Assembly: GCA_937139155.1 (NCBI GenBank)
Contig: CAKZPI010000002.1
Location: forward strand, 41,591-105,590
Origin: an uncultured Flavobacteriales bacterium
GTDB lineage: Bacteria; Bacteroidota; Bacteroidia; Flavobacteriales; JBLHRE01
Reading direction: 5' to 3'
DNA length: 64,000 nucleotides
Each line of letters begins with the position of its first letter. The first letter of the stretch is position 1. The translations under genes and the position numbers were made by a program. The notes under the pieces are model-generated. The model was not told the DNA's origin, made no database searches, and saw only the letters and a program-made list of their open reading frames with translations. Below are positions 1-10,800 of the stretch, piece after piece.

Positions 1-84
1 GCTTTAGGAAGAGAGGTGAAGAGACTTGGAATAATTAAGTTTTAGTCACTTAAATCTATTTGACTGAATTATTAATATTGTTGA

Positions 85-279
85 ATGGAAATTAAACTAA
101 AAGAAGCCCATGCGGCCGTTGCTCCTAACGGTCCCTTAAGAATACAAGGAAACATTACCTTAGTACACCCAGACGGCAGAAAGGAAGAAAGGAATAAGGT
201 TTCTCTTTGCCGCTGTGGCGAGTCAACCAAAATGCCGTTTTGCGATGGCATGCATAAAAAGATTGCCTTTGAAGGATGA
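85..279 (+). CDS. CDGSH iron-sulfur domain protein
   Basis: This is a complete 64-aa protein made of one CDGSH-type 2Fe-2S domain. The signature CRCGESTKMPFCDGMH lies at about residues 42-57 and supplies the three Cys and one His cluster ligands. The N-terminal half carries a short beta-rich stretch (GPLRIQGN...LVHPDGR) usual in small bacterial CDGSH proteins. Family members are small redox or cluster-transfer proteins of the cytoplasm; the partner here is unknown. The 3' end overlaps the plausible start of the histidine kinase, so the two may be co-transcribed. Length and motif spacing match the family, so identity is secure and the specific role is not. Confidence 0.9.
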   Translation: MEIKLKEAHAAVAPNGPLRIQGNITLVHPDGRKEERNKVSLCRCGESTKMPFCDGMHKKIAFEG

Positions 280-2227
280 ACAGATAAGTAAAAAGGAGCT
301 TCTTAAAATTCGGCAGAAGCTTAGTGAATCAGAGGAAAGGTTTCGTCTGGCCGCATTGGCTACTAAAGATGCCATCTACGACTGGAACCTGGAAACCAAT
401 GAAGTTTGGAGGAACGATACTTATGAAGCCTTGTTTTCTCCCCACGAACCCATTGGGAATGATCCGAATTGGTTTAGTTCCAAGGTTCATCCGGAAGATC
501 GGGAAAGGGTTAGTAATTCGGTTGAATCAGCCCTGAAAAGCAATGTAAGTGTATGGCATTCCTCTTACCGGTTTCATAGATTCGGAACGGGCTATTGTTA
601 TATGGAAGACTCCGGCTATATCGTTCGGAACGATAAGGGTAAAGCCGTTCGAATTATTGGGGCTATGACCGATGTAACCCATCGGAAAAAGGCCGAAATG
701 GCGGTCATCCGGCTGGCTTCAATTGTTGAGTCCTCTGACGATGGAATTGTAGGAATTAACCTCAAGGGGGAAATTACCTCCTGGAACCGGGGGGCAGAGG
801 CCATTTACCAGTTCAAAGCAGCTGAGGCCATAGGCGAGCATATCTCAATCATTGTTCCCAAGAGTAAAAGACTTGAAATTGCAGAGATCCTTGACCGGAT
901 AAGGAAGAATGAACACATTCGGCATTACGAAACCACCCGAATGAGGAAGGATGGTTCCGAAATACCCGTGAGTATTTCAGTCTCCCCAATTATTGGTCCG
1001 GACGGTGAACTCTTAGGAACCTCAGTAATCACCAGAGACATTTCTGAACGCCTGAAATACCTAAAAAAACTCCGAGAAAGTGAGGAGAGGTTTAGGTATG
1101 CTTCTCTTGCAACTTCAGATTCCATTTATGATTGGGATTTGAATACCGATCATGTATGGAGGAATGAAACTTACCAAAAGCTTTTTTGTCCAGGAGAGCC
1201 TATTGGAACGGATAATAAATGGTTCGCCTCAAAGCTTCATCCGGAGGATAGAGATCGGGTGATTCAATCGGTTCAAAATGCCCTTGATCAGGGATCAAAA
1301 GTTTGGTCTGGTTCTTACCGGTTCCAAAAAATTGACGGCTCGTTTTGCTTTGTGGAAGACTCAGGCTATATAATTCGGGACGAAAAGGGGAGACCCTTAC
1401 GAATCATTGGGGCCATGACCGATGTTACTGAAAGGGTGAAGTTTGAGGAGGCTCAAAAGAAAGCCAATGAAATGCTGGAGATTAAGGTTAGGGAAAGAAC
1501 CGCGGAAATTGCTGGCAAAAACAAAGAGTTAAATCGAAATTACGAAACCCTGAAAAGGTTAAACGACGACCTTGATAGCTTTGTTCACGCAGCCTCGCAC
1601 GATTTGAAAGTTCCTATTGTAAACATGGAGGCCTTGGTTAATATGCTTGATCGCGAAGACCTTCCTAACCGAGCCAAAGAGGTAGTTGAAAAGCTTAGGG
1701 CCGCAGTTGAAAGAGTTGAAGGTACCATTGAAAATCTGGCAAAGGCCACAAGGGCAAGGAAAAACCTTTACGATGATGTAGAGCGGGTCTCATTCAGTGG
1801 AATCATCCAGGAAATTGAAGAGGAAATATCTGAATTCATCAAGGATTCGTCGGCAGAAATAAAACTAGATTTAGAGGTGGATCAGATTCACTTCACTCGA
1901 ACCGGTTTCAAATCCATTCTCTATAACTTCCTCACCAACAGCATAAAATATAAACATCCCGAAAGGGAGCCCCTAATTCAAATAAAAACTAGAGATTTGG
2001 GCCCCGAAATTCTACTCATCGTAGAAGATAACGGGCTGGGAATCGATTTAGACCGTCAAGGAAAAAAACTCTTTGCCATTTTTAAAAGACTTCATGACCA
2101 TGTAGAAGGTTCTGGGGTTGGACTTTACATGGTTAAGAAGGTTATTGAAAACAACGGGGGAAGAATAGAAGTTGAATCAAAACTAGGCGAGGGAACCAGG
2201 TTTAAGGTTTTCTTTAAAAAGGACTAA
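245..2227 (+). CDS. PAS-PAS-PAS sensor histidine kinase
   Basis: Sensor kinase with no visible membrane segment, so probably cytoplasmic. There are three PAS domains (about residues 15-145, 150-275, 280-410 from this start), a coiled coil, a HisKA domain with the phosphoacceptor His in SHDLK near residue 452, and a HATPase_c domain with the N box (FLTNSIKYKH) and G boxes (EDNGLGID, GSGVGLYMVKK). PAS 1 and PAS 3 are close copies of each other (both carry IYDW, VWRNxTY, HPEDR, EDSGYI and RIIGAMTDVT), so an internal duplication surrounds a different PAS 2. The start is uncertain. The frame is open from a GTG at 215, but all starts before 280 (ATG 245, TTG 269) lie inside the CDGSH gene. The stop is one base from the response-regulator ATG, indicating a two-component pair. 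Confidence 0.88.
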   Translation: MACIKRLPLKDEQISKKELLKIRQKLSESEERFRLAALATKDAIYDWNLETNEVWRNDTYEALFSPHEPIGNDPNWFSSKVHPEDRERVSNSVESALKSNVSVWHSSYRFHRFGTGYCYMEDSGYIVRNDKGKAVRIIGAMTDVTHRKKAEMAVIRLASIVESSDDGIVGINLKGEITSWNRGAEAIYQFKAAEAIGEHISIIVPKSKRLEIAEILDRIRKNEHIRHYETTRMRKDGSEIPVSISVSPIIGPDGELLGTSVITRDISERLKYLKKLRESEERFRYASLATSDSIYDWDLNTDHVWRNETYQKLFCPGEPIGTDNKWFASKLHPEDRDRVIQSVQNALDQGSKVWSGSYRFQKIDGSFCFVEDSGYIIRDEKGRPLRIIGAMTDVTERVKFEEAQKKANEMLEIKVRERTAEIAGKNKELNRNYETLKRLNDDLDSFVHAASHDLKVPIVNMEALVNMLDREDLPNRAKEVVEKLRAAVERVEGTIENLAKATRARKNLYDDVERVSFSGIIQEIEEEISEFIKDSSAEIKLDLEVDQIHFTRTGFKSILYNFLTNSIKYKHPEREPLIQIKTRDLGPEILLIVEDNGLGIDLDRQGKKLFAIFKRLHDHVEGSGVGLYMVKKVIENNGGRIEVESKLGEGTRFKVFFKKD

Positions 2228-2228
2228 A

Positions 2229-2627
2229 ATGATAGAGGTAAAAAGCATATTGCTTGTGGATGATGACGATATAAGCAATTTCGTCACCAAAGATGCCATT
2301 GCCGAATCAGGGATTACAGAGGATATTTTCATAGCCATGAATGGGGAAGAAGGGCTTGAGCTTTTAAAAGAAAAAGGCCAGGATCAAAGCCTTCAGCCCA
2401 TTCTGGTTTTTCTGGATATTAATATGCCAGTAATGGATGGATTCGAATTTTTGGAATCCTATTCCGGTCTTCCCGAAGAGATTCAAGACTCTTCTTACAT
2501 TGTAATGCTCACCAGCTCAACAGATGATGAAGATGTTCGAAGGGCAAAATTGCATACCATATCAGGGTACATCCCAAAACCTCTTACCAAGGAGAAACTG
2601 GAGGAGGTGATTTCTAAACTTTATTGA
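2229..2627 (+). CDS. Single-domain (CheY/Rcp1-like) response regulator
   Basis: A 132-aa receiver domain with no output domain. The acidic pocket is LLVDDDD at the N-terminus, the phosphoacceptor Asp is in VFLDINMPVMDG near residue 62, the conserved Thr/Ser is in VMLTSS, and the Lys is in YIPKPL near residue 118. It begins one base after the stop of the PAS kinase, so it is its likely phosphorylation partner. Stand-alone receivers of this type usually relay phosphate or bind another protein rather than DNA. Its end overlaps the convergent flavoprotein gene by 7 bases. Confidence 0.92.
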   Translation: MIEVKSILLVDDDDISNFVTKDAIAESGITEDIFIAMNGEEGLELLKEKGQDQSLQPILVFLDINMPVMDGFEFLESYSGLPEEIQDSSYIVMLTSSTDDEDVRRAKLHTISGYIPKPLTKEKLEEVISKLY

Positions 2628-4120
2628 ACCAAAGACTTAAGGTCTTCTTTCTTTCCGTTCTTGCAGCGGTAGTAAGAAATTTCCTTGGCGAAATATTGGG
2701 TCTTGAACAGAGGTTTGTTCAGGAGGATACGCACACATTCTTGTATTCCTTCTATGATGGAGGGGTGGGGGTGTACAAGTTCAGCCAATTCCTCAATTCC
2801 CCGGTTTTGTTTAATTAACAATCCCACAGCCTGGATGGCTGAGCTAGCGTGTTGCCCAACGGCTCTCATGCCCAGGATTTTCATTTCATCGTCGTCGGTA
2901 ACCAAAATTTTGAAAAATCCTTTTGTGGATTCCATGGCAATGGCCCGGGCAATTTTTGAATAATCAAGCTTTACTACCCGGTAGTTCAATCCGGCTTTCT
3001 GGCATTCTTGTTCATTTTTACCAACGGCGGCCACCTCAGGGTGAAGGAACATGATGGTACAAATGTTTTCGTAAGAAAGAGGTTTGCTGGCCTTATCAAA
3101 AATCTTTTCAATGGCATGCCTAGCTTCAATTTCTCCAACATTCACAAGGGCAATGTGTCCAGAAACATCTCCAACCGCATAAATATTATCCATATTGGTT
3201 GCAGTATCGTTGTCTAAAATATGTGAACCCTGACCGCTTTTAAGTTGAACCCCTGCTTTCTCAAGGCCTAAGCCCTCAACATTGGGTACTCTTCCAACAG
3301 AAATCAAGGCTTTATCCACCCGAATTACTTGGCTCATTCCTTTGGGGTAAGAGATTTCATATTCTACTTTCCCATCTACAATTTCCATTCTTGAAAACTG
3401 GGCCTCGTTATGTACCACAACCCCCTTTTCTCTAAGGTTGCTGGCAACCATATCAGAGATTTCTTCATCCTCAAAAGGTAAAACCCTATTGGCACGGTCA
3501 ATTAAAAAGACCTTGGTTTTCCCGAAATTTGAGAAAATGGTGGCAAATTCACAGCCAATCACACCAGCCCCTAAAATCACCAAACTTTTTGGGTATTCTT
3601 TGAGCTTATGAATCCCATTGGAGGTCATTATATGCTCTTCATCTACATCAATATTCGGAAGCACCCTGGGCTTAGAACCTGTTGCGATGATTGTATAATC
3701 TGCATGAATCTTTTCCTCCTTTCCGTCTTCATCTTTAATGGAAATGGTATACCGGTCAATGAAAGAACCCCAGCCATTTTTAAGTTCAAATTTCCCTTTG
3801 GTTTCCTCAGCATTCAACCTTTTAATTTGCTCAGTATACTGCAAGTTTCTGATTTCAGTGGCCTTGTTCATTCGGTCTTGAACTTGATCCCAAGGCATTT
3901 CAAACTTCCCATTTACATTGCCCATGGTTTCATTTACGGTCACAACCTTTTCTGAAAGTTCCCAAAGGGTTTTAGAAGACAAGGCGCCATTGAACAAGCC
4001 TGCACCTCCAATTCTGCTTTTCTCAATTAAGCAGACCTTTTTACCAAAGTCTAAAGCTCGAGCTGCGGCAGCGTATCCCGAAGGGCCTCCACCAATAATG
4101 CATAGGTCAAATGAATCCAT
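2621..4120 (-). CDS. Lipoamide-dehydrogenase-like flavoprotein lacking the redox disulfide
   Basis: A pyridine nucleotide-disulfide oxidoreductase family protein (499 aa from the ATG at 4120; a TTG three bases upstream is in frame). The FAD-binding Rossmann motif is CIIGGGPSGYAAA, a central NAD(P)-binding motif is LVILGAGVIGCEFA, the second FAD motif is NIYAVGDVSGH, and a C-terminal dimerisation domain ends with HPHPSIIEG. The usual active-site CxxxxC after the first FAD motif is absent: the region reads IGGAGLFNGALSSKTL with no cysteine. It therefore cannot run the standard dithiol chemistry of dihydrolipoyl dehydrogenase. It may act like a soluble transhydrogenase or another NAD(P)H:FAD oxidoreductase. 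The fold is certain, the reaction open. Confidence 0.85.
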   Translation of the reverse strand: MDSFDLCIIGGGPSGYAAAARALDFGKKVCLIEKSRIGGAGLFNGALSSKTLWELSEKVVTVNETMGNVNGKFEMPWDQVQDRMNKATEIRNLQYTEQIKRLNAEETKGKFELKNGWGSFIDRYTISIKDEDGKEEKIHADYTIIATGSKPRVLPNIDVDEEHIMTSNGIHKLKEYPKSLVILGAGVIGCEFATIFSNFGKTKVFLIDRANRVLPFEDEEISDMVASNLREKGVVVHNEAQFSRMEIVDGKVEYEISYPKGMSQVIRVDKALISVGRVPNVEGLGLEKAGVQLKSGQGSHILDNDTATNMDNIYAVGDVSGHIALVNVGEIEARHAIEKIFDKASKPLSYENICTIMFLHPEVAAVGKNEQECQKAGLNYRVVKLDYSKIARAIAMESTKGFFKILVTDDDEMKILGMRAVGQHASSAIQAVGLLIKQNRGIEELAELVHPHPSIIEGIQECVRILLNKPLFKTQYFAKEISYYRCKNGKKEDLKSLVQ

Positions 4121-4250
4121 CAAAGAAAAATTTTGAATCGCAAGGTATCAATATTTCTTTGCTGGAATAGGGTTTTCAAAGGCAATTCTTTTCTTATAGG
4201 AGAAGGAGGGTAAGGCAAAGTTTGAAGGATTAATTCCGTAAATTTAAAAG

Positions 4251-4622
4251 ATGAAATATCTTCTATTTATATCAAGTTTGCTGCTTGTTTTTTCATGCAT
4301 TTCAGAAGACCCTGAGGTGCCTTGTATTATTTCCTATGAGGTCTTGGTGGTTAATCCCGCGGAAGCAGAGTTCACGGTAACCTTTAGAGATGGAAATGGA
4401 ACCGACCAAATTATTGGCCATATTCAAGGGGATTATTGGTACAAAGGTGAATTGGAAGGCTTTGAAAAAGGTGATCTGGTCAAGCTAAGGGTTGAGAATC
4501 ATGGCGGAGCAAGCCAGTACCGTTTAAGGGCCAAGAAAAATGGGGTGATATTGGATCAGGTCAACCAGCAAATCACCAATCAGGTTTTGGAAATCTCTGT
4601 TGAAATCCCCAATCATTTTTAG
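4251..4622 (+). CDS. Small predicted lipoprotein, function unknown
   Basis: A 123-aa protein beginning with a lipoprotein signal peptide (hydrophobic LLFISSLLLV, then the lipobox-like VFSC with Cys near residue 16). The mature part is beta-rich with charged turns and one further Cys (VPCIISYEV). It looks like a small extracytoplasmic beta-sandwich. I do not recognise a family. It stands alone on the plus strand between the convergent flavoprotein and the adhesin array, with about 250 bases before the first adhesin, so it is not clearly part of that operon. Confidence 0.7.
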   Translation: MKYLLFISSLLLVFSCISEDPEVPCIISYEVLVVNPAEAEFTVTFRDGNGTDQIIGHIQGDYWYKGELEGFEKGDLVKLRVENHGGASQYRLRAKKNGVILDQVNQQITNQVLEISVEIPNHF

Positions 4623-4689
4623 GCCCTTAATTTGTTGAAAAACCCCATATTTCTTACGCATCCACAATCTTTTTAACGGCTCGATGAAA

Positions 4690-4735
4690 ACAGGGAAAAA
4701 CCTGTGTATTGTCAGTGTTTATGAGGGTTTACAGG
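4690..4735. promoter_or_regulatory. Candidate operator: inverted repeat with three half-sites
   Basis: A perfect inverted repeat ACAGG-(6)-CCTGT sits at 4690-4705, and a third ACAGG half-site lies at 4731-4735, so CCTGT and the last ACAGG form a second, wider inverted pair. It is the most ordered element in the 250-base gap (4623-4872) before the first giant adhesin gene, about 170 bases upstream of its start. A weak -7-like TATCTTTA is at 4833-4840. That this binds a regulator is inference from symmetry and position only. Confidence 0.3.
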
Positions 4736-4872
4736 CTTCCTCACTTCGGTTATTCATGATGCAAGTCAATTTATTGTCAATAAAACTAGGATGCAAACCT
4801 ATAAAAAGCGTTTCATGGCTTGGTTTCATTTGTATCTTTAGCCGTTGAAAAATCCACGAACTCGGATAACTT

Positions 4873-7800
4873 ATGAAAAAAATATTACTGCTTTTACTTA
4901 CCGTTTTTGCAAATATGGTTTTTGGACAGAACAATATTACTCTACTAAGCGAGTCTTTTGAATCTGGATCTGGCAACTATACTTCCTCTGGAGTATGTGA
5001 TAATTGTGGCGGTGGCTATCTTTTTAAAAGAACACAGAATACTGGGGGGTGCTTTGCAGGAACAAGTTTCTCAAACATTGACGGCTCGTGGTTTTGGACC
5101 GCTCAAGATAATGACGCTACCGCAGGCGGTTGTGCAACTGGTGGAACAGTAACTTTTTCGGCAATTTCTTTAGGTGCTTACGACAATATTCGACTTAGAT
5201 TTAGGGCTGCTGCTACAAACGGGAATGCCCATGCAAGTGATGATATAATCCGTTTTCAATATAGGGAAGGTGGAGGATCATGGACTAATGTTGTCCGATT
5301 TTTTGGTTGGGATGGGAACGTCAGTGAAACCATGACGGAAAATGGCCAACAGAACGGTACAGCGCTATCTCAATCCTTCCAAACATTTACCTATTCTCTT
5401 CCTGCGTCCGTACCCACTAGCGGGCAGGTTGAAATAAGGTTTTATATGATAATGGATGCTAATTCTGAGGCCGGAGTGGATTTAGTAGAGTTAATTGGTG
5501 ACTGCGCATTACCCCTCCCACAAATAACCACCCTTTCAGCAGATGGAACAAACAATATCTGCCCAGGACAAACGGTAGATTTGAAAACTGGAAATTATTC
5601 TGGGGATTACAAATGGTATAAGGATGGAGTTGCCATTCCTAATTCGAATGCCCAGCAAATAACCATTACTGAGTCTGCGAGATACCGTGTAGAATTTGTT
5701 GGCAGAACCTGTAATGACACAAACTCTGTTTTCATAGGTGAGTATGTGCCTGCTCCTTATTCAACCATATCAGCTTCAGGTCAATTAACCTTTTGTGATT
5801 ATGAAAATGTCGTATTAACTGCAGATGAAACCTCAGATTCCTATATGTGGTTTCAGGACGGAAATGCCCTGACCTCCGAAACAACAACCTCAATAGAGCC
5901 TAGAGATTATGGATCTGGAGACTATCAAATTCTTCTTACCTCAAAAGATGGTTGTGAAACTTTTTCTGAGGTGAAAACTGTGGTGGTTCATTATACCCAG
6001 AGGCCTAAGGTGTTCGAAAACAATCAAGAGGTTACATCAAACGATGTGCTTGAGGTTTGCCAAGATTATTCACTTCGACTTGAAACAGGTAATAAAAGTG
6101 CCCCAGATTATAAATGGTATAGAAACGGAGCTCTACTAAACGGAGAGACCGATTTTTTCCTTGATATTGTTTACCCTGACTCTGGTTATTACCAAGTTCA
6201 AGTAACCGAGCCCAATACTTGTACTCGAATTTCAGACTCCATAAACGTAAGAACCCTACCAGCCCCCGCCCAACCTACCATTCAAGCTAGTGGTTCTACT
6301 TTCCGCTGTGAGGGTGACTCGGTGAAACTTAGGTCCACCGCAAACGGTCCGGGAGGTTATAAATGGTACCTGGATGGATTTGAGATTATTGGCGCAGATC
6401 AAAGAGATTATTTCGCCAAAGAGGATGGCTCTTATGAGGTTGAAGTTTTCTCTGACCAAGGTTGCTCGCGGATCTCTCCCGCCTTTGGGGTTACGGTTTA
6501 TCCTAAACCTAATAAACCAACCCTAAATGTTGGTGATACTACCGAATTATGTAGAGGTGATGATATTACCCTTGTTTCTTCAAATGCGGCTGATTATCAA
6601 TGGTTTTTGAATAATAATCCCATTGCCAATGCTCGCTTTAAAGGCTATACAGCAAATACAGAAGGAAATTATTTTGTGAGAATTGAAGACCAAAATGGTT
6701 GTTTCAATTATTCTGACACAGTTTATATCCGTACCAATATTGATCAAGTAGCCTCCATCGTTGCCAATGGTTCAACTACCATTTGCCCGGATGATGAAGT
6801 AATTCTTACTTCCAATTACCAAAAAGGAAATCAATGGTTTTACAACGGAAAGGCAGTAACCGGAACCAAAACCCAAGAGTTTGCCGCTCGTGATTCTGGA
6901 ATATATTTCTCCGTTGTTTCCATCAATGGTTGTACCGATACCACAAATTCAATTCAAGTAGACCTTTACCCAAGACCTACCGCTCCGGTAATTACACCAG
7001 GAGATACTGCGGTTTGTGATGGCTCTAATATTACTTTCACCGCTTCAAATTCTCCAAATTACCAATGGTACCTTGATGGTCAGGAAATTGCAAATGCCAA
7101 TTCCTCAACCTATACCGCCACTACCTCAGGCCTTTATTTTGTAGAGGTGGTAGATGCCAATGGCTGTACAAATAGAGATACGGTAGAGTTCTTTAAGTTC
7201 TTTGAAGATCCGGTGGTAGTAACCCCTTCAGATACAACAATTTGTGCGGATGCCTCAATTACCTTCACTTCAAATTATTCAAAAGGTAATCAATGGTACT
7301 TTAACGGCTCTCCAATTGCTGGAGCTACAGATCAATTGATTACAGTTGATCAGGCAGGCTCTTATTATGTCAAAGTGAGCATTAATGCTTGTGTTGATTC
7401 CTCTGAGGTTGTGAACTTAGCTACAAATTTCGCCCAGTCTCAACCAGTAATTACCAATAATGGCTCAAATCTTTATTGCCCGGGCGACTCAACGGAGCTG
7501 GTTTCTACCAATGCAGTTCAATATCAATGGTTAAGAAATGGAACAGAAATTCCAGGGGCAAATGGAAAACGACTTTATCCTAAAGAGGCTGGTGATTATC
7601 AAGTAATTGCCTTTAATCAGTTTGGTTGTTCTGATACTTCTGGAACTGAGTCTATTTTTACTCATCCCGGGCCGGAGCTTACCAATGTTACCACAGAAAA
7701 TAATACATGCCCAGGATTTTCAGATGGAGGGATAACTACCAGTGCCTCTGGAGGAACCCAACCGTATGAATTTTCAGTAGATGGAAACACCTGGCAGCCA

Positions 7801-10800
7801 AATGGTAATTTCCCGAATTTAGGAGGAGGTACCTACTTGCTTCAGGTTCGTGATGCCAATGGATGTGGCGATTCTCTTGAAGTTCAAATCATAGACAATC
7901 CCACGGATCTTGCGATTTCAACAGCTGTTTTTGACGCTTCTTGTTGGGATATAGATGACGGGAAAATATTTGTTTCCGCAACTGGAGGTCAGCCCCCATA
8001 TGAATTTAGCATTGATGGTATAAACTACCAGACTTCTGATGAGTTCTCTGGCTTGGCTACAGGTAAATACCTGGCTCGAGTTCGAGATAATTTTGGATGT
8101 GAGGTGTTCTCAGACTCCTTAATTGTGAATAGTCCAGATGAACTTATAGTTCAAGCTCAATTGGAAAACCCTATTTCTTGTGCCGGAGAATCGGATGCCT
8201 TCATTACTGCAACTGCGCTTGGTGGAACTCCTAACTATTTCTTCAGTATTGATGGGGTAAATTTCCAGTCGTCATCACAGTTTCCAAACCTCGGACCAGG
8301 TATTTATCAAATTACCCTTCAAGATCTGAATGGCTGTGAAAGGGTATCTGACCCAATTCTGATTGAAGATCCTGACACCTTGAAAATGGATTTTGCCCAG
8401 GTGGTTCAAAATGTAAACTGCTTCGGAGAAAAAACCGGATTAATTTCAGTTGGCGCCAGTGGTGGTACTCCTCCCTATGAATTCTCAATTGATGGAGTAA
8501 ATTATTCCGCTCAACAGGTAATTTCAAACCTACCTGCCGGGGAATTTGTAGTTACCGTTCGGGATTCAAGATTTTGCACGGATGAGTCTGATACCTTGAT
8601 TGTTACTGAGGGAGATGAGCTGAATATCTCAGCCCAGGTTGGTAATCATGTTGATTGTTTTGGGTATAGCACCGGACAATTGATAGTAGGTGCAACCGGA
8701 GGAACCGGCCCCCTTGAGTATTCTATTGACCTTGTTAACTATCAGCCTAATGGAGTGTTCAATGGCCTACCTGCCAGAACTTATGATAATATTACGGTTA
8801 GGGATTCATTGGGCTGTGTAATATTTGCTGAGCCGGTAACCATCAATCAACCGGCTCCATTTGAGTTATTTGGAAACTTGACTCAGCCGATTTCATGTGC
8901 TGGTGCCGGGGATGCGGTTATATCTATGTCTTCCATAGGAGGAGCAGGTGGGAACACCTTCTCAATTGATGGAGGAAATTCCTTTTTCAACGATTCTATC
9001 TTTACTAACCTTTCACCGGGTACCTATAACCTTGTGGTTCAAGATGCTCAAGGTTGCCAGGCACAATCACCTGACCCTATCCTAATTGAAGAGCCTGCCC
9101 CATTAGTTTTAGATACCGTTCTTATTGATCATCTTACTTGTAATGGTTTGGGTAATGGGGTAATTAATATTTTCGCTCAAGGCGGAACCCCTCCTTTGTC
9201 TTATTCAGTTAATGGAGGACAGAGTTTTGATACCAACCCTGTTGTAAATTCATTGTCGGCTGGAAACTACCAGGTTGTAATTCAAGACTCAAGAGGATGT
9301 ACCCTTCAAGGTCCGGCTATAACTCTATTGCAACCTGACTCCCTAAAAGCCACAGCTGCAGTTACCAGTCCGGTAAGCTGTAACGGAGTAAGCGATGCTG
9401 TAATTACAGTAAGCAGTACAGGAGGAAACGGAGGTCATCTTTACAGCATAGATGGCGGGAATACCTTCCAGGGCTCTAATGTATTTAGTGGCCTTGGAGC
9501 AGGAGTTTATACCATTCAAGTAAATGATAACCTAGACTGCCAAACGATTTTGTCAGTACAAGTAACGGAGCCTTCACCAATTACACTTACATCCTTACAG
9601 AAATTAGACGTTTCCTGTAATTCGGCCATGGACGGGAAAATTCTTGCCCAGGCTACAGGAGGTACGGGAATTCTTTATTATTCAATTGATGGTGGACAAA
9701 CCTTCCAGACCAATGGTATTTTTAATGACCTCGGTCCGGATTCTTATACCTTGGTGGTTAAAGATACCAACGATTGCGAATCCAGTCCGGTACAAATAAA
9801 TGTGATAGAGCCAGATAGCTTATTAACTGGCCTTGCGGTGGTAAGCCCCATTAATTGCAATGGTATTGCTACTGGAACCTTAAAGGCATTGACAAACGGA
9901 GGTACCAAACCTTATCAGTATAGTTTAAATGGGGCACCACCTGTTTCAGATTCTATTTTTGATAACCTTCAACCAGGAAATTATTCAGTTACTGTTACCG
10001 ACGCAAAAGGATGTGTGGTGAACTCGAGTGTTTCGGCCCTTTCGGCTCCTCCTGCTATGAATGTTTCCGCCTCAGTTTTAGGTCAACTGTCTTGCCATGA
10101 TAGCGATGATGGAACCATATCGGCTTCAGCCACAGGTGGGGTAGGAAATTACCAATATGCCCTTGACACCAACAATTTTGGTCCGTCTAATGTATTTACC
10201 AACCTGCCAGCTGGTACCTATACAGTTTATGTTAAAGATGGAAATGATTGTATAGTGGAAACCAATGAAGTAGAACTGCTAAACCCCAACGAGCTTTTTG
10301 TGAATATAAATGTTGACTATGAGGTTTCATGTTTCGGAGGTTCAGATGCCCAAATTACCGCTTGGTCATTGGGTGGAAACGGAAATAAGCTATACAGTTT
10401 AAATGGCGGACCACTTACCTCTGTACCTGTTTTTGAAAACCTTTCAGCCGGTCAATTTGTGGTGACCGCTGTAGATGATAATGGCTGTGCAGTATCTGAT
10501 ACGGTTCAGTTGAATAATCCAACGGAACTTGTCATATCCTTGGATGATTACCAGGTGGCAACCAATGGAAACAATGGTTACATCCGATTGGATGTACAAG
10601 GAGGAACACCACCCTATACCTACATCTGGAATAACGGAGCAACGACTGAGGATATTTTCAATTTGTCAAACGGAACCTATTCTGTTACCGTTACAGACGA
10701 CAACGACTGTAAGAAAAACTTCCAATTTCAATTGCCTGGCATCTCCATTGAGGAGGAGGGCATGAGTTTCCAGCTTTATCCTAACCCGAGTACTGGAATT

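Noticed and set aside
3608..3955. A 115-codon plus-strand frame antisense to the flavoprotein gene
   Set aside because: The minus strand has clear FAD/NAD motifs over the same bases, so this is a shadow.
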